From: Armatimonadota bacterium
Lineage (GTDB): Bacteria; Armatimonadota; Zipacnadia; UBA1398; JAKPQA01
Length of the DNA stretch: 64,000 bases
Direction: 5' to 3'
Assembly (NCBI GenBank): GCA_029547025.1
Contig: JAKPQA010000017.1
Coordinates: forward strand, 1 to 64,000
The stretch's first letter is position 1. Each line of letters begins with the position of its first letter. Both the position numbers and the translations under genes were made by a program. Positions 42,394 to 52,228 of the stretch are shown here, in pieces. The notes below the pieces were generated by a model. That model searched no databases and was not told the DNA's origin. It was given only the letters and a program-made list of their open reading frames with translations.

Positions 42394-45233
42394 GGACTCG
42401 CCGCCAGCAAATCCACCGAACGCTCTCGCAGTAACTCGAGCAGGTGCTCCTGCTCGCCGCTGTACGAGCCCTGGCGTTGGGCATAGGTGTCCATCCAGGT
42501 TACGAGCCGGTTCAGATCATCCCCAGACAGCACCACTCCGCGATGGCCTCCGCCGGCGCGCAGCAGCCCCAGGAGGGCACTCGTCCGCGCCGCCCCGGCC
42601 CCGGCTTCCGAGCGGCCCTCGGCATACCGCGTCCGCACATGGTCCGCCAAGCTCGGTGAGCCGTAGGCGACGAGCGCATCGTATGACCGGCCCGCGGTGA
42701 GGTCCAGAGCCGCGGCCTCCGGGTCACTGGCTCCAGGATGGTGGCACGACACGCACCAGCGGTCGAGAACGGGCTGGACGAGCCGATCGTAGCGCAGCGG
42801 CCACGAGCCCTCCGGCCCGGGAGCCAACCGCGAGGGCGGCCGGGTGCCCGCCAGCGGGATCGCATTGGCCGGGGCCGTCGTCCGCGCCTCGTGGCATCCG
42901 ACACACGCCAACGTCTGCCCCGGCTGTACGTAGGTCACCGACCGCATGGTCTGGATGGCAAGGCCATCGGCGTCGAGTGCCTGGAAGAACACCGAGAGGC
43001 CCGAGGGCACACTGAAGTAAGCCGAGCCATCTGCCTCGACCGGCACCGTGCCCAGCACGAACTTGCCCGGGTCATCACCCGTCACGCCCAGCACGGGGCT
43101 GTTCATCACCGGCTGGACCTTCGGTGGCACGCCGATGACCCGCAGGGCACGAACCGCACCGGCCGCCACCCCCCCCAGCCCCCGGCCCACGTCGAGAAGC
43201 ACCAACCGACCGGGCTCGGACCCGGCGGGCGACACCGCGCTGCTCAGCACTGGCGGGAGGGGCCGAGGCCGAACCGGAATCGGGTACATGCTGCTGATCC
43301 CGGGGTCGCGATAGAGCAGATCCAGGTTGCCAAACGCATCCGCCAGATAGAGTCCCATGGCATTCGGTGGCTGAAGACCACCTTGACCCACCAGGGGCAC
43401 GTGGCTCCAGGCAGCCAGGTAGTACTCCTCCGAGAGCGGGTACGGATTGGCGAAGTACGTGTTGGGCCAGCCCTCAGCCTCGGGGAAACACACCTCGGGC
43501 GTCAGCCGCACCATGGGCTCGGTGCCGTCAACGCCGCGCGCCGGGTCGAGCAGGACGACGCTCCCGCCGGTGACGCAGTGGTGGGCCGACGCTGTGAACA
43601 TCAGCTTGCGCGACCCGGGCACCGGACGAGCCTCGAACACGCAGTGCGGGCTGGGGGTGAAGTTCCCGTAGACGGCAACGGGTTCCGTGCCATCGGGGGT
43701 CGTGGCCCACAGCCCCATGTAGGGCATGTTGCTCCGGTCCACATAGTCCCAGCGGGCATACAAGACGCGCCCATCGGCCGCGACCGATGGGGTCCACTCG
43801 AAGTTCTCGAAGGGCGAGATGGCCCGGGTACGCTGCCCGTCGGCGTCCATGACATGCAGCGTATAGACGCTGACCGGGCGGTACGCATCGCCCCCACACC
43901 GGACGAAGCTGTCCGGGAATGGCGCGGTGAGGGTCGCCATCGCGCTTTCGAGGCCGCACTGCAGGAACTGCCCCCGCCGCGTCGAGAGAAACACGATCTC
44001 GCCGTTCGGCAGATACCGCGCGTCGAAGTCGTCGTAGCGGCCGGTCGTGAGCTGGCGCAGCCCGGACCCGTCGATGCCGACCTCGTAGACGTGGTAGAAG
44101 GCATCCTCCGGGATGCTCGCCTTGTCGAGCTTGTCGGGCTTGGCCGCCAGGTCCGCGTAGTGTCGGCAGTAGGCGAAGAGCACCCGCGTGCCGTCGTACG
44201 ACAGGTCCGGGTTGGCGAACGTCCCGGGCGCGAAGCCCTCGGTCAGGCACCTCAGCTGGGGTGTGTCGGTCCGGAACCCCTCGAGAACGAACAGCCCACC
44301 GCCAGGGCGTGACCACCATCCGTAGTTCTGGTCGGACATGTGGCTGAAGCTGCCCGGCACGCGCTTGGCAAACAGCAGGTCGTCGAAATCCAGCAGCGGG
44401 TTGGCCAGTGCCAGAGACCGGGTGGCCGCACGGGTGCGCAACAGCAGCGCTTCGCGGTCGGCGTAGGCGGTATCGTCTGGCAAGCCGCGGACGGCCTCAG
44501 CCACTGCCTGAAGCTCGCCCCGCGCGGCCGAGACATCCACTCCGCGAGCGGCCAGGTCATCTGCAAGCAGCAAGCCCCGCCGGACCAGGTCCGCCAGCGC
44601 ATCAGGAGTCAACGGATCACCGAGGGTGCGGTAGTGCTTGGCCGACCACTGGCTCAAGCTGCTCTGCGTCGCCACCTTGCCCAGGGCCACATTGGGCGCC
44701 CCGTCGCCCGGTCGGTAGACCTCGACCTCGTCGAGATGCAAGTACGAGGTGCCCTCCAGCCCAAGCCGCACGTACCGGGCGACCTCGCCCCCGAGCGCAA
44801 TGCGGAGGGGCTTGCCGTCGGTGTACCCGTAGAACACCTGGCCGTTGTGACGATAGACCTCGCGCCAGGTCTGACCGTCGTCGGAGAGCCAGCAGAGGAT
44901 GCGCGCGGCCCGCTCGGCCGCCCCATCCGCGCGGTTGTAGACGTCGATCCGGGCGATCGGGGTGGGTTCCCCGAGATCCACCTGCCACCACGGGTTTGGT
45001 TCGGCGTCGGTGTGGAAGCCCCAACGGCCGTCCTTGACCCCGTCACAGCCGCCCAAGGCATCCTCTTCGAGCGTGGGGGCCAGACCGCCCGAAGCCACGC
45101 CGCGTACACGCTGTTGTGTAAGCCAGTCCTCGCGCAACTGCTCATATGAGCATATCAGCTGCGCACTCGCGCCCATGGCCGCCGATGCCCATATCGTGAG
45201 AGCGAGCCCCGCCACAAAGAGGTAAGACACCAC
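42390..45233 (-). CDS. HzsA-related exported protein with discoidin-like domain and two CxxCH haem motifs
   Basis: This 947-residue protein has a signal peptide (FVAGLALTIWASAAMGASA) and an F5/8 type C-like domain (~60-170, PWWQVDLGE.TPIARIDVYNRAD). A helical linker and a beta-propeller with SYDGTRVLF, YLPNGEIVFLS and ADGRVLYAR blades follow. The C-terminal third resembles the hydrazine-synthase alpha-subunit-related domain, with CVGCH near 780 and CVSCHHPG near 828. Both are CxxCH covalent haem c sites. Proteins of this class are widespread outside anammox bacteria and have no proven reaction. GTG start with a G-rich ribosome site upstream. Confidence 0.78.
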   Translation of the reverse strand: MVSYLFVAGLALTIWASAAMGASAQLICSYEQLREDWLTQQRVRGVASGGLAPTLEEDALGGCDGVKDGRWGFHTDAEPNPWWQVDLGEPTPIARIDVYNRADGAAERAARILCWLSDDGQTWREVYRHNGQVFYGYTDGKPLRIALGGEVARYVRLGLEGTSYLHLDEVEVYRPGDGAPNVALGKVATQSSLSQWSAKHYRTLGDPLTPDALADLVRRGLLLADDLAARGVDVSAARGELQAVAEAVRGLPDDTAYADREALLLRTRAATRSLALANPLLDFDDLLFAKRVPGSFSHMSDQNYGWWSRPGGGLFVLEGFRTDTPQLRCLTEGFAPGTFANPDLSYDGTRVLFAYCRHYADLAAKPDKLDKASIPEDAFYHVYEVGIDGSGLRQLTTGRYDDFDARYLPNGEIVFLSTRRGQFLQCGLESAMATLTAPFPDSFVRCGGDAYRPVSVYTLHVMDADGQRTRAISPFENFEWTPSVAADGRVLYARWDYVDRSNMPYMGLWATTPDGTEPVAVYGNFTPSPHCVFEARPVPGSRKLMFTASAHHCVTGGSVVLLDPARGVDGTEPMVRLTPEVCFPEAEGWPNTYFANPYPLSEEYYLAAWSHVPLVGQGGLQPPNAMGLYLADAFGNLDLLYRDPGISSMYPIPVRPRPLPPVLSSAVSPAGSEPGRLVLLDVGRGLGGVAAGAVRALRVIGVPPKVQPVMNSPVLGVTGDDPGKFVLGTVPVEADGSAYFSVPSGLSVFFQALDADGLAIQTMRSVTYVQPGQTLACVGCHEARTTAPANAIPLAGTRPPSRLAPGPEGSWPLRYDRLVQPVLDRWCVSCHHPGASDPEAAALDLTAGRSYDALVAYGSPSLADHVRTRYAEGRSEAGAGAARTSALLGLLRAGGGHRGVVLSGDDLNRLVTWMDTYAQRQGSYSGEQEHLLELLRERSVDLLAASP

Positions 45234-45350
45234 TCGGCATCCCCCCCCGCCCGAACACGCCGTTCCCGCCGCCCATTCGCCATCGGCTTGGGACGTCCCT
45301 CGCGGCCCCTACGAACACCTACCGTGCGCCCCTCGGCGGGGCAGAGCGGG

Positions 45351-46790
45351 TCAGCGCCCCGGGCGCACCAGCAGCACCCAGTCCTGCCGGTCAGGCACCG
45401 GAAGCCGGACTCCCGGGTCTACGCCGACCTCGGTCTCAGGGCCGAAGGTGCTCCCGCGGGGGTCGAACCACTGGGCGACGAGTCCCTGGGCGCCCCCGGT
45501 GCGGAGCGTGATTGCCTCGGTGCCTTCCACGTAGACCAGGTACCGCTTCCCTGGCTCGGCCAGGGCCCAGGCTCGGCCCTGCTCCGAGTCGACCAGGTCA
45601 TCGTGGGGTGCAAGCCCCGACAGATCGCCGAGACGCTCGAGGACCCGTCGTATGCTCCGATTGGTGCTGGCTTCCCCGCCGTATTGCCAGAAGCCATGGT
45701 AGTAGAAGCCCGCCGCCCCGCTGACCAGTGCGGTCCAGAATGCCTGGCGATCGGCCCGCCCCTCTCGAACGCAGGGGCGCCCGGGGCCCTGCACCATGGC
45801 GAGGAGCGTCGAGTGTTCTGTCTCGAGCTCGAAGTCTGCGTCGGACAGCGCGTTGCTGAGCCGAGTGTGTTCGCGTATCGGCACCGAGTGGACTGCGCCC
45901 TGGGGCGTGATGGCGTAGTGGCTCAGATCGAACGAGTCCACGCCGCCGACCGCGGCCAGGGTCATGGTGGGCTCATGGGCGGCCCCGAGCTGGACGACGA
46001 GATCGAGACCGCGCGCCCGGCCGAACTCGCGGATGTGCCTTGCCCACCCCCGGATCCACTCGGCCGTCCAGTTGTACTCGTCGGCGATGGTGAAGATGAC
46101 CGCGCGGCCGCCGATGGCCTCGAGCACCCGATCGACGTACGCGATCTGAAGTCCCCTCAGGCGCGTCTTGGTCTCGTCGTAGAAGTCGGGATATGCGGTA
46201 GGTTGGCCCGTGGGGAGCTCGACGTCGTTGATGTTGTTCTCCGGGCGGAACGGGTTGTCGGCGTAGTGGTCGGGTATCTGATAGATGTTGTGCTGGTGGA
46301 AGAGGATGAACTCCACCACGATGCCTGATGCGTTGCACTGGTCCACGAAGTCAGTGAGCCGCTCGAAGTAGCGCGGGTCGAAGCGAGTGAGGTCGTACTT
46401 GGGCAGGCCGTCCCAGGCGACCCCCGGCCCCGTCCGGAGCCAAGGCCTTCGGGTGAACGGCGGCTTAGGTGGGTAGTTGGGAGCGTCAGGCCGCGTGTTG
46501 GCGGCGTGGACGCGCCCCGCGCCCTCCGCCATCGAGATGCCGTTGGCGCGCACCCAGTTGATCCCCGCGTCGACCATCCGGGCGATGTACTCGCCGTAGT
46601 CCAGCTCGGGATCGTACTGGTTCCAGTATTCGTGATTCCAGTCGCCGCCGACGAACCCCTCACGGTTGCCGATCAGGAACGTGGATTCGCCATTGATGCG
46701 GAAGTGGGGGCCCGGGCCCGCCGAGAATGTGCGCACCGCTGCACCCGCATCGACGAGCATCATCGGCATCAGGATCGCAGCGCACAGCAT
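45351..46790 (-). CDS. Exported TIM-barrel glycoside hydrolase-like protein (DUF4038-like)
   Basis: This 479-residue protein has a short signal peptide and a barrel with FRINGESTFLIGN, INWVRANG, VVEFILFHQHN and VIFTIADEYNW, whose Glu near 239 is the likely acid/base. DLSHYA and AGFYYHGFWQYGG follow. The end (RYLVYVEGTE..., AQWFDPRGSTFG) is like the small beta domain that follows DUF4038/apiosidase-type barrels. No exact family is certain. The ATG at 46790 has AGGTGG upstream and begins 10 bp after the radical SAM gene, so they are co-transcribed. Confidence 0.7.
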   Translation of the reverse strand: MLCAAILMPMMLVDAGAAVRTFSAGPGPHFRINGESTFLIGNREGFVGGDWNHEYWNQYDPELDYGEYIARMVDAGINWVRANGISMAEGAGRVHAANTRPDAPNYPPKPPFTRRPWLRTGPGVAWDGLPKYDLTRFDPRYFERLTDFVDQCNASGIVVEFILFHQHNIYQIPDHYADNPFRPENNINDVELPTGQPTAYPDFYDETKTRLRGLQIAYVDRVLEAIGGRAVIFTIADEYNWTAEWIRGWARHIREFGRARGLDLVVQLGAAHEPTMTLAAVGGVDSFDLSHYAITPQGAVHSVPIREHTRLSNALSDADFELETEHSTLLAMVQGPGRPCVREGRADRQAFWTALVSGAAGFYYHGFWQYGGEASTNRSIRRVLERLGDLSGLAPHDDLVDSEQGRAWALAEPGKRYLVYVEGTEAITLRTGGAQGLVAQWFDPRGSTFGPETEVGVDPGVRLPVPDRQDWVLLVRPGR

Positions 46791-46800
46791 CGAAAACCAC

Positions 46801-48132
46801 CTACGCTCTGCTCGGTACTCCGGCGATGGCGCCGTCGTGGGGAATGTGGCTCCAGATGCGGCCGCCGCGGTGGAGCCGCCGGTAGCTCAGATTCGCCGCC
46901 GTACGCATCACGTACTTCGGCCTCCCGCCACGCCATACTAGCATCCGGCGCGCGATGCACGGCAGCGAGTAGAAGTGCCCGTAGGCGTAGGCCCGCGCCT
47001 CGCCCAGCTGCTCGGCGGTCATGCTTCGCGGGCGAAAGACCACGTTGGCCATGGTGTACTTGGACCAGTCACTGCAGGTAATACGGTCCTCGGCCAAGAG
47101 CTGGTCGTAGATGGGGGTGCCGGGGAACGGAGTGAGCACCGCGAACTGGGCCGCGGCCAACCGCATTTTGACCGCGAAGTCCACCGTAGCCCGGCAGCTC
47201 TCGACCGTGTCGGGGTCGAGGCCAAACACGAAGGAGCCGATGAGGTCGATCCCGTGCCGGTGGATGACCCGGATGGCCCCCTCAATATCGACACCCACAT
47301 TCGGACGTTTGCGTGACGCGATGAGACTCTCCTGGGAGATGGACTCGATCCCCACGAACATGGCCATGCAGCCGCTTCGGCGCATGAGGGTCAGCATCTC
47401 AGGGTCCTTGGCCATCGAGAGATCGCCTTGGCCCACCCATTGGAGCTTCATCGGCACGAGGGCCTCGAAGAGCTGCTTCGCCCGTTCGGGGTTCGCCACG
47501 ATGTTGTCGTCTGAGAACCCGACGGAGCGGGAGCTGAGCCCGCGGACTTCGTCAACGACCTCGTCCAACGGGCGGAAACGATACCGCCGGCCGAAGACCG
47601 GGCTCACCGAGCAGAAGGTGCAAGCATAGGGGCACCCACGAGCCGTCTGGACCAGATTGGGTACGAGGTACTTGCGCTGCTGGAGCAGGTCGCGCCGGGG
47701 AATGGGGGCACCGGCCAGGTCAGGGCGCACGTCGGTCCGGTACAATTGCTGCAGGCGGCCTGCCGCGAAGTCGGCCAGGACGCCGGGCCACTGCGGTTCG
47801 GCCTCGCCCACCACGACAGCGTCGCAGTGGCGGCCGGCCTCCTCGGGCAGGGCTGTCGGGTGCATCCCACCCATGACGACCGGGATATGACGGTCCCGGA
47901 AGTGAGCCGCAATCTCGTAGGCTCTCGGAGCCGCGGCCGTCATGAAGCTCATGGCGACGAGGTCGGCCTCCTCGCGCAGATCCACCTCCTCGACGTGCTC
48001 ATCGACCAGATGAATCTGAACATCGGACGGCGTCAGTGACGCGAGGACGGGCAGGGCCATGGGCGGGGTGAGAGTCCGTCCGCCGCCCCATGTCGTGGGC
48101 AGCCACGACGGAGAGATCATGAGTAGGCGCAC
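46801..48132 (-). CDS. B12-binding radical SAM protein
   Basis: This 443-residue enzyme has an N-terminal cobalamin-binding Rossmann domain (LLMISPSWLP..., DLVAMSFMTAAAPRAYEIA, VVMGGMHPT) and a radical SAM domain with CPYACTFC near 167-174 (CxxxCxxC). SVGFSDDNIVANP and FVGIESISQESL follow. Class B members methylate unreactive carbons or rearrange rings; the substrate is unknown. GTG 48132 with TGGAGG upstream is chosen, starting the cobalamin domain at once. It leads into the TIM-barrel gene. Confidence 0.9.
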   Translation of the reverse strand: MRLLMISPSWLPTTWGGGRTLTPPMALPVLASLTPSDVQIHLVDEHVEEVDLREEADLVAMSFMTAAAPRAYEIAAHFRDRHIPVVMGGMHPTALPEEAGRHCDAVVVGEAEPQWPGVLADFAAGRLQQLYRTDVRPDLAGAPIPRRDLLQQRKYLVPNLVQTARGCPYACTFCSVSPVFGRRYRFRPLDEVVDEVRGLSSRSVGFSDDNIVANPERAKQLFEALVPMKLQWVGQGDLSMAKDPEMLTLMRRSGCMAMFVGIESISQESLIASRKRPNVGVDIEGAIRVIHRHGIDLIGSFVFGLDPDTVESCRATVDFAVKMRLAAAQFAVLTPFPGTPIYDQLLAEDRITCSDWSKYTMANVVFRPRSMTAEQLGEARAYAYGHFYSLPCIARRMLVWRGGRPKYVMRTAANLSYRRLHRGGRIWSHIPHDGAIAGVPSRA

Positions 48133-48388
48133 GTCAGGCCTCCAGAAAATCCGGCATTGAGAGCCGTGCGGCCGATGGCGTGCAGACCCAGTCGAATCGC
48201 AGACCAAAGGGGCAAGGTTCCCCAGCAGGCCCACATGAGCCCGCCGATGGGCAGTATTCGCCGCCGAGGGCACCAACACATCTTTTGGGTATGACACCGG
48301 CCAGCCGGCACCGGCGAGCGATGGCGCAGGTCGGCGTCGCCGGGGGCACGAAGCCCTCCAGCGTAGCCGAGCCGGGGAGGGTCTGCTC

Positions 48389-49534
48389 ATGTTCCGTGTC
48401 GTCTGGCTGCTGCTTGCGGTGGTTCCGGTGCCTTGCGCGGCCGATCTGGTCATCTCCGGCAACGACGGCAAACTCGACCTGACCACAGGCGGCCAGCTGG
48501 TGCTGCCAAATCCCCAGCCCGACAGCATCTCACTGCTGGACTTCGCCACCTTCCCGCCCCAGGTGACTCACGTGCCTGGTGTCAGCAACAGCGTTCTCGG
48601 CCCGCCCACCAATGTCGCCATCACCCCGGACGAGACTCTGGCGCTGGTGGCGTCCTCGGCGCGACTGGTGGCTGGCCACCCACCGCGCCAGGTGCTCGAC
48701 CACACCTTGCGGGTGGTCGACCTGACGGTGCGCCCGCCGAAGGTGGTGGACTGCATCCGCGTCGGTCTGCAGCCATCGGGGCTATCGGTCAGCCGCGATG
48801 GCCGAACCGCCCTGGTGGCGAACCGGGGCGATGGTACCGTATCGGTGCTCTCGATCCGGGGCCGGCTGGTCCGGCAACGCCAGGTGCTGCGAGTCTGCGA
48901 GCCCAAGCAGGAGCCCTGCCACGTCGCGATGGCGGACGACGGAACGCGGGCAGTGGTCAGCATACGGAACCGCCACGCCCTGAGGGTCCTGAGGTGTCGG
49001 GACGGCGTATGGGAGCTCGAGCCGGGTGAAGTGCCCGTGTACCTCAACCCCTACCGCTGTGCCATCTGCCCCGGAGGACGCACCGCGCTTGTGGCCGGGG
49101 GCACCACGGGGCTCAACGCCGATGCCATCAGCGTGGTCGACCTGGCGGTAACGCCGCCCCGGACGGTGGACCATGTTGCGGTGGGCAGCGGGATCGAGTC
49201 CTTCGCCCTCAGCCCCGACGGCTCGCTGGTGGCGGCGGTAGCGATGAACGGTTCGAACCTGCCCGACGGCGCGCCGGGCCGGACCGACAACGGGCTGCTG
49301 GTCCTGCTCGCTCGTCAGGGGGACTCCCTGCGCCGGGTACAGCGGATGGCCCTGGGGCGCGTCCCGGAGGGAGTGACATTCACTCCCGACGGCCGCTATC
49401 TGCTGGTGCAGGAGTATGTGGATCGCCGCATCGTGGTGCTCCCAGTCCTCGGCGCCCGCGTGGGCGAACCAGTCCTGCACATCGAGGTGCCGGGGATGCC
49501 GGCATCGATCCGCGGCGCGTGCGGGATCGACTGA
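48389..49534 (+). CDS. Exported beta-propeller protein (YncE / lactonase-like)
   Basis: This 381-residue protein has a signal peptide (MFRVVWLLLAVVPVPCAA) and repeated blades of the form LSVSRDGRTALVANRGDGTVSVL, VAITPDETLALVASS, FALSPDGSLVAAV and VTFTPDGRYLLVQEY. These match YVTN/YncE-type seven-bladed propellers. No catalytic residues of lactonases can be assigned. It is divergent from the radical SAM gene across a 256-bp spacer. Confidence 0.8.
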   Translation: MFRVVWLLLAVVPVPCAADLVISGNDGKLDLTTGGQLVLPNPQPDSISLLDFATFPPQVTHVPGVSNSVLGPPTNVAITPDETLALVASSARLVAGHPPRQVLDHTLRVVDLTVRPPKVVDCIRVGLQPSGLSVSRDGRTALVANRGDGTVSVLSIRGRLVRQRQVLRVCEPKQEPCHVAMADDGTRAVVSIRNRHALRVLRCRDGVWELEPGEVPVYLNPYRCAICPGGRTALVAGGTTGLNADAISVVDLAVTPPRTVDHVAVGSGIESFALSPDGSLVAAVAMNGSNLPDGAPGRTDNGLLVLLARQGDSLRRVQRMALGRVPEGVTFTPDGRYLLVQEYVDRRIVVLPVLGARVGEPVLHIEVPGMPASIRGACGID

Positions 49535-49646
49535 GACCGGCAGACGATTCCAGGGCCCGGATCGGCGCTCGTTGACACGCGCAGGCCCGGAGCGATAGGT
49601 TGGCGTGAGAGTCCACACGCGGCATCCGCGAGGATCCTGAGCGCCG

Positions 49647-51554
49647 TTGACCGAGACCATCCACTCGAAGCTGGCCTCCCTACCGGCGAAGCCCGGCGCC
49701 TACGTGATGAGGGACGCCGACGGTCACGTCCTGTACGTGGGCAAGGCCACGAATCTGCGGCAGCGGGTGCGCTCCTACTTCCAGCCCAGCGGCCCCAAGG
49801 GCCGGGGGCCATGGATCCACGAGATGCTCGGCCACGTGGCCGATATCGACGCTCTGGTGACCCACACGCCGCTCGAGGCGCTGATGCTCGAGCTCAACCT
49901 GATCCGCCAGCATCGCCCGCCTTACAACACGCGGCTCTCCGATGACAAGCATTATCCCTATCTAGTCATCACGTTCGCCGACGAGTACCCGCGGGTTGAG
50001 ATCACCCGCCGGGCCAAGCAGGATGGTAACTCCTACTACGGACCCTACGCCAACGCCAGAGCTTTGCGCCGGACCCTCAGGACCCTCCGGCAGCTCTTTG
50101 GGTGGTGCACCTGCGGGAAGGCGTTCCGCAGGGAAGCCCCGGAGCAGCCGTGCCTCGACTTCCACCTGGGCCGCTGTCCGGCGCCCTGCGCGGGACTCAT
50201 CTCGAAGGACGACTACCGCGCCCACATGCGCCGGATCGCGTCGTTCCTTGCGGGCCAGAACCAGGGGGTGGTGCAGGCTCTGCGCGAGCGCATGGAGGCC
50301 GCCGCGGCCGACATGCGCTTCGAGGCAGCGGCCCGGATCCGCGACCAGATCCTGGCCATCGAACGGGTCTGCGAGAAGCAGAAAGCCATCTCGACTGACC
50401 TGGTCGACCGCGACATCATCGGACTGGATCGTGCCGAAGGGGAGACCACCACAGTCCAGGTGCTGTACGTCCGCGCCGGGCGGCTGGTGGAGGAGCAGAG
50501 CTTCACTCTCCGCAGTGGCCAGGGCGGTCAGGAGGACCGAGAGGTGCCCGAACTCCTCTCGGACTTCCTCTACCAGTACTACGCTCAGGCCGCATTCGTG
50601 CCCAAGGAGATCGTGCTGCCCGAAGAGCCGGTCGACGGGGATCTGCTCCGGGAATGGCTGGCCGGCCTCCGTGGGAACACGGTCCACGTGACCGTTCCGC
50701 GGCGCGGCGAGAAGCGCCAATGGATCGACATGGCCCGGCAGAACGCTGCCATGGCGCGCGTGCAGCAGGAGCAGGTGGAGGAGCTCGAACGCGCTCGCGG
50801 CCAGAGCCAGCTGGGCCACCTGCGCGATGCGCTCGGCCTGGCGGCACCGCCCCACCGCATCGAGTGCTTCGACATCTCGACGCTCCAGGGCGGTGAGTCG
50901 GTGGGCTCCATGGTTGTCTTCATCGCCGCCCGCCCGGCCAAGTCCGAGTACCGGAAGTTCCGAATCCGCCACGAGACGGGGCACCCCGATGACTATGCCA
51001 TGATGCGCGAGGTGCTCCGACGCCGGTTCACGGCCCATCAGGCCGGCGACGAGAAGTTCGCCGACCTGCCGGACTTGCTGGTCGTCGACGGAGGCAAGGG
51101 GCAACTTGGGTGCGCGCGGGAGGTGCTGGCCGAGCTGGGCATTGAACTGCCCGTCATGGCCTTGGCCAAGCGCCACGAGCACGTGTTCCTCCCGGATCGA
51201 GAGGATCCCGTGGTGCTGGACCCGGCGCACGAGGGGCTGAACGTGCTCGTTCGCCTCAGAGACGAAGCCCACCGGTTCGCCGTCACGTACCATCGGAAGC
51301 TGCGGAGCCGGACGGTCTCGCGGTCGCTGCTTGACGAGATCCCCGGCATCGGGCCGAAGCGCAAGCAGGCGCTTCTGGCAGCGTTCCCGTCCATGGATGC
51401 ACTCCGAAAGGCTTCCATCGACGAGCTAGCCGCGGTCGGCGGGATGGACACCAAAACCGCCGCCCGCGTCCGGAAGTACCTCAACCCGACCAAGACCCTC
51501 TCCCGCCGGCGCGGGGAGGAACCGAGCTCTGACGAGGGAGGCGCCCGCTCGTGA
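49647..51554 (+). CDS. uvrC: Excinuclease ABC subunit C
   Basis: This 635-residue nucleotide-excision-repair endonuclease has an N-terminal GIY-YIG domain (PGAYVMRD...VLYVGKATNLRQRVRSYF) for the 3' cut and a Cys-rich patch (CTCGKAF...CLDFHLGRCPAPC). A UVR motif for UvrB (near 215) and an RNase H-like domain with CFDISTLQGGESVGSMVVF follow. A C-terminal helix-hairpin-helix pair (IPGIGPKRKQALLAAF) ends it. TTG start at 49647 with GAGGAT upstream. Its stop overlaps the alkyltransferase start (GTGA). Confidence 0.97.
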   Translation: MTETIHSKLASLPAKPGAYVMRDADGHVLYVGKATNLRQRVRSYFQPSGPKGRGPWIHEMLGHVADIDALVTHTPLEALMLELNLIRQHRPPYNTRLSDDKHYPYLVITFADEYPRVEITRRAKQDGNSYYGPYANARALRRTLRTLRQLFGWCTCGKAFRREAPEQPCLDFHLGRCPAPCAGLISKDDYRAHMRRIASFLAGQNQGVVQALRERMEAAAADMRFEAAARIRDQILAIERVCEKQKAISTDLVDRDIIGLDRAEGETTTVQVLYVRAGRLVEEQSFTLRSGQGGQEDREVPELLSDFLYQYYAQAAFVPKEIVLPEEPVDGDLLREWLAGLRGNTVHVTVPRRGEKRQWIDMARQNAAMARVQQEQVEELERARGQSQLGHLRDALGLAAPPHRIECFDISTLQGGESVGSMVVFIAARPAKSEYRKFRIRHETGHPDDYAMMREVLRRRFTAHQAGDEKFADLPDLLVVDGGKGQLGCAREVLAELGIELPVMALAKRHEHVFLPDREDPVVLDPAHEGLNVLVRLRDEAHRFAVTYHRKLRSRTVSRSLLDEIPGIGPKRKQALLAAFPSMDALRKASIDELAAVGGMDTKTAARVRKYLNPTKTLSRRRGEEPSSDEGGARS

Positions 51555-52126
51555 AGCCACTGTGTCTCGAGGTGTTTGCCACCCAGCACGGTTACGCGGG
51601 GATTGCTGCAACGGCGGACGGCATCGTGGGGAGTGTGTGTGCCGAGGAGACAGCCGAGGCCGCGGCTCGACTTCTGGTGTGGTGTGCGGGCAATGCTGTT
51701 GCGGCGAACGACCGGGAACGGCTGGCGGCAGAGCTCGCGACCCGTGGCCGTGCGTCCCGAGGCGATTCGGCCAAGGCGTCCATGATGGTCGCGCTGGGAC
51801 GAAAGAAGCTCGAGGACGTGGCGGCCGGCCGGCGGGATCTCCGAGGCGTGCCGCTGGATGTCAGCCATCGAACGCCGTTCCGTCAGGCAGTGCTCCGGGA
51901 GGTGGCCCAGATCCCGCCCGGGACCACGCTGTCCTATGGCGAAGTCGCCAAGCGCGTGGGCAAACCGGGCGCGGCGCGGGCCGTGGGGCAGACCATGGCT
52001 CAGAACCCCCTGGCCCCATTCGTCCCGTGCCACCGGGTGGTGGCGTCGAACGGCGCTCTGCACGGCTTCGCCGGAGGGCTGAATGCCAAGGCGGCACTGC
52101 TCCGTGCCGAGGGGCTGGACTACTGA
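51551..52126 (+). CDS. ogt: Methylated-DNA--protein-cysteine methyltransferase
   Basis: This 191-residue DNA repair protein has an N-terminal variable domain and a C-terminal active domain. TPFRQAVLREVAQIPPGTTLSYGEVA contains the helix-turn-helix, AARAVG..M..NP carries the arginine finger, and PCHRV has the acceptor Cys160. GGLNAKAALLRAEG closes it. It removes alkyl groups from O6-guanine. It is translationally coupled to uvrC by a 4-bp overlap, a sensible repair pairing. Confidence 0.95.
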   Translation: MKPLCLEVFATQHGYAGIAATADGIVGSVCAEETAEAAARLLVWCAGNAVAANDRERLAAELATRGRASRGDSAKASMMVALGRKKLEDVAAGRRDLRGVPLDVSHRTPFRQAVLREVAQIPPGTTLSYGEVAKRVGKPGAARAVGQTMAQNPLAPFVPCHRVVASNGALHGFAGGLNAKAALLRAEGLDY

Positions 52127-52228
52127 GGCCGGCCGCGACTTATCGGGAGCCCGGCGCTCAAGATTCCAGAACCACACCACGCCCCAGAGGCGTCTACCAC
52201 TCAGGATGCACGTGGCACTGAGGCGAGG

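Noticed and set aside
42738-44312. A 524-codon plus-strand frame inside the HzsA-related gene
   Set aside because: It lacks any family pattern, and the overlapping minus-strand gene has signal peptide, domain and haem motifs.
42390-45233. The HzsA-related protein as evidence of anammox
   Set aside because: HzsA-like proteins are widespread in other bacteria. No hydrazine synthase beta/gamma or hydrazine dehydrogenase is present and the context is carbohydrate-related.
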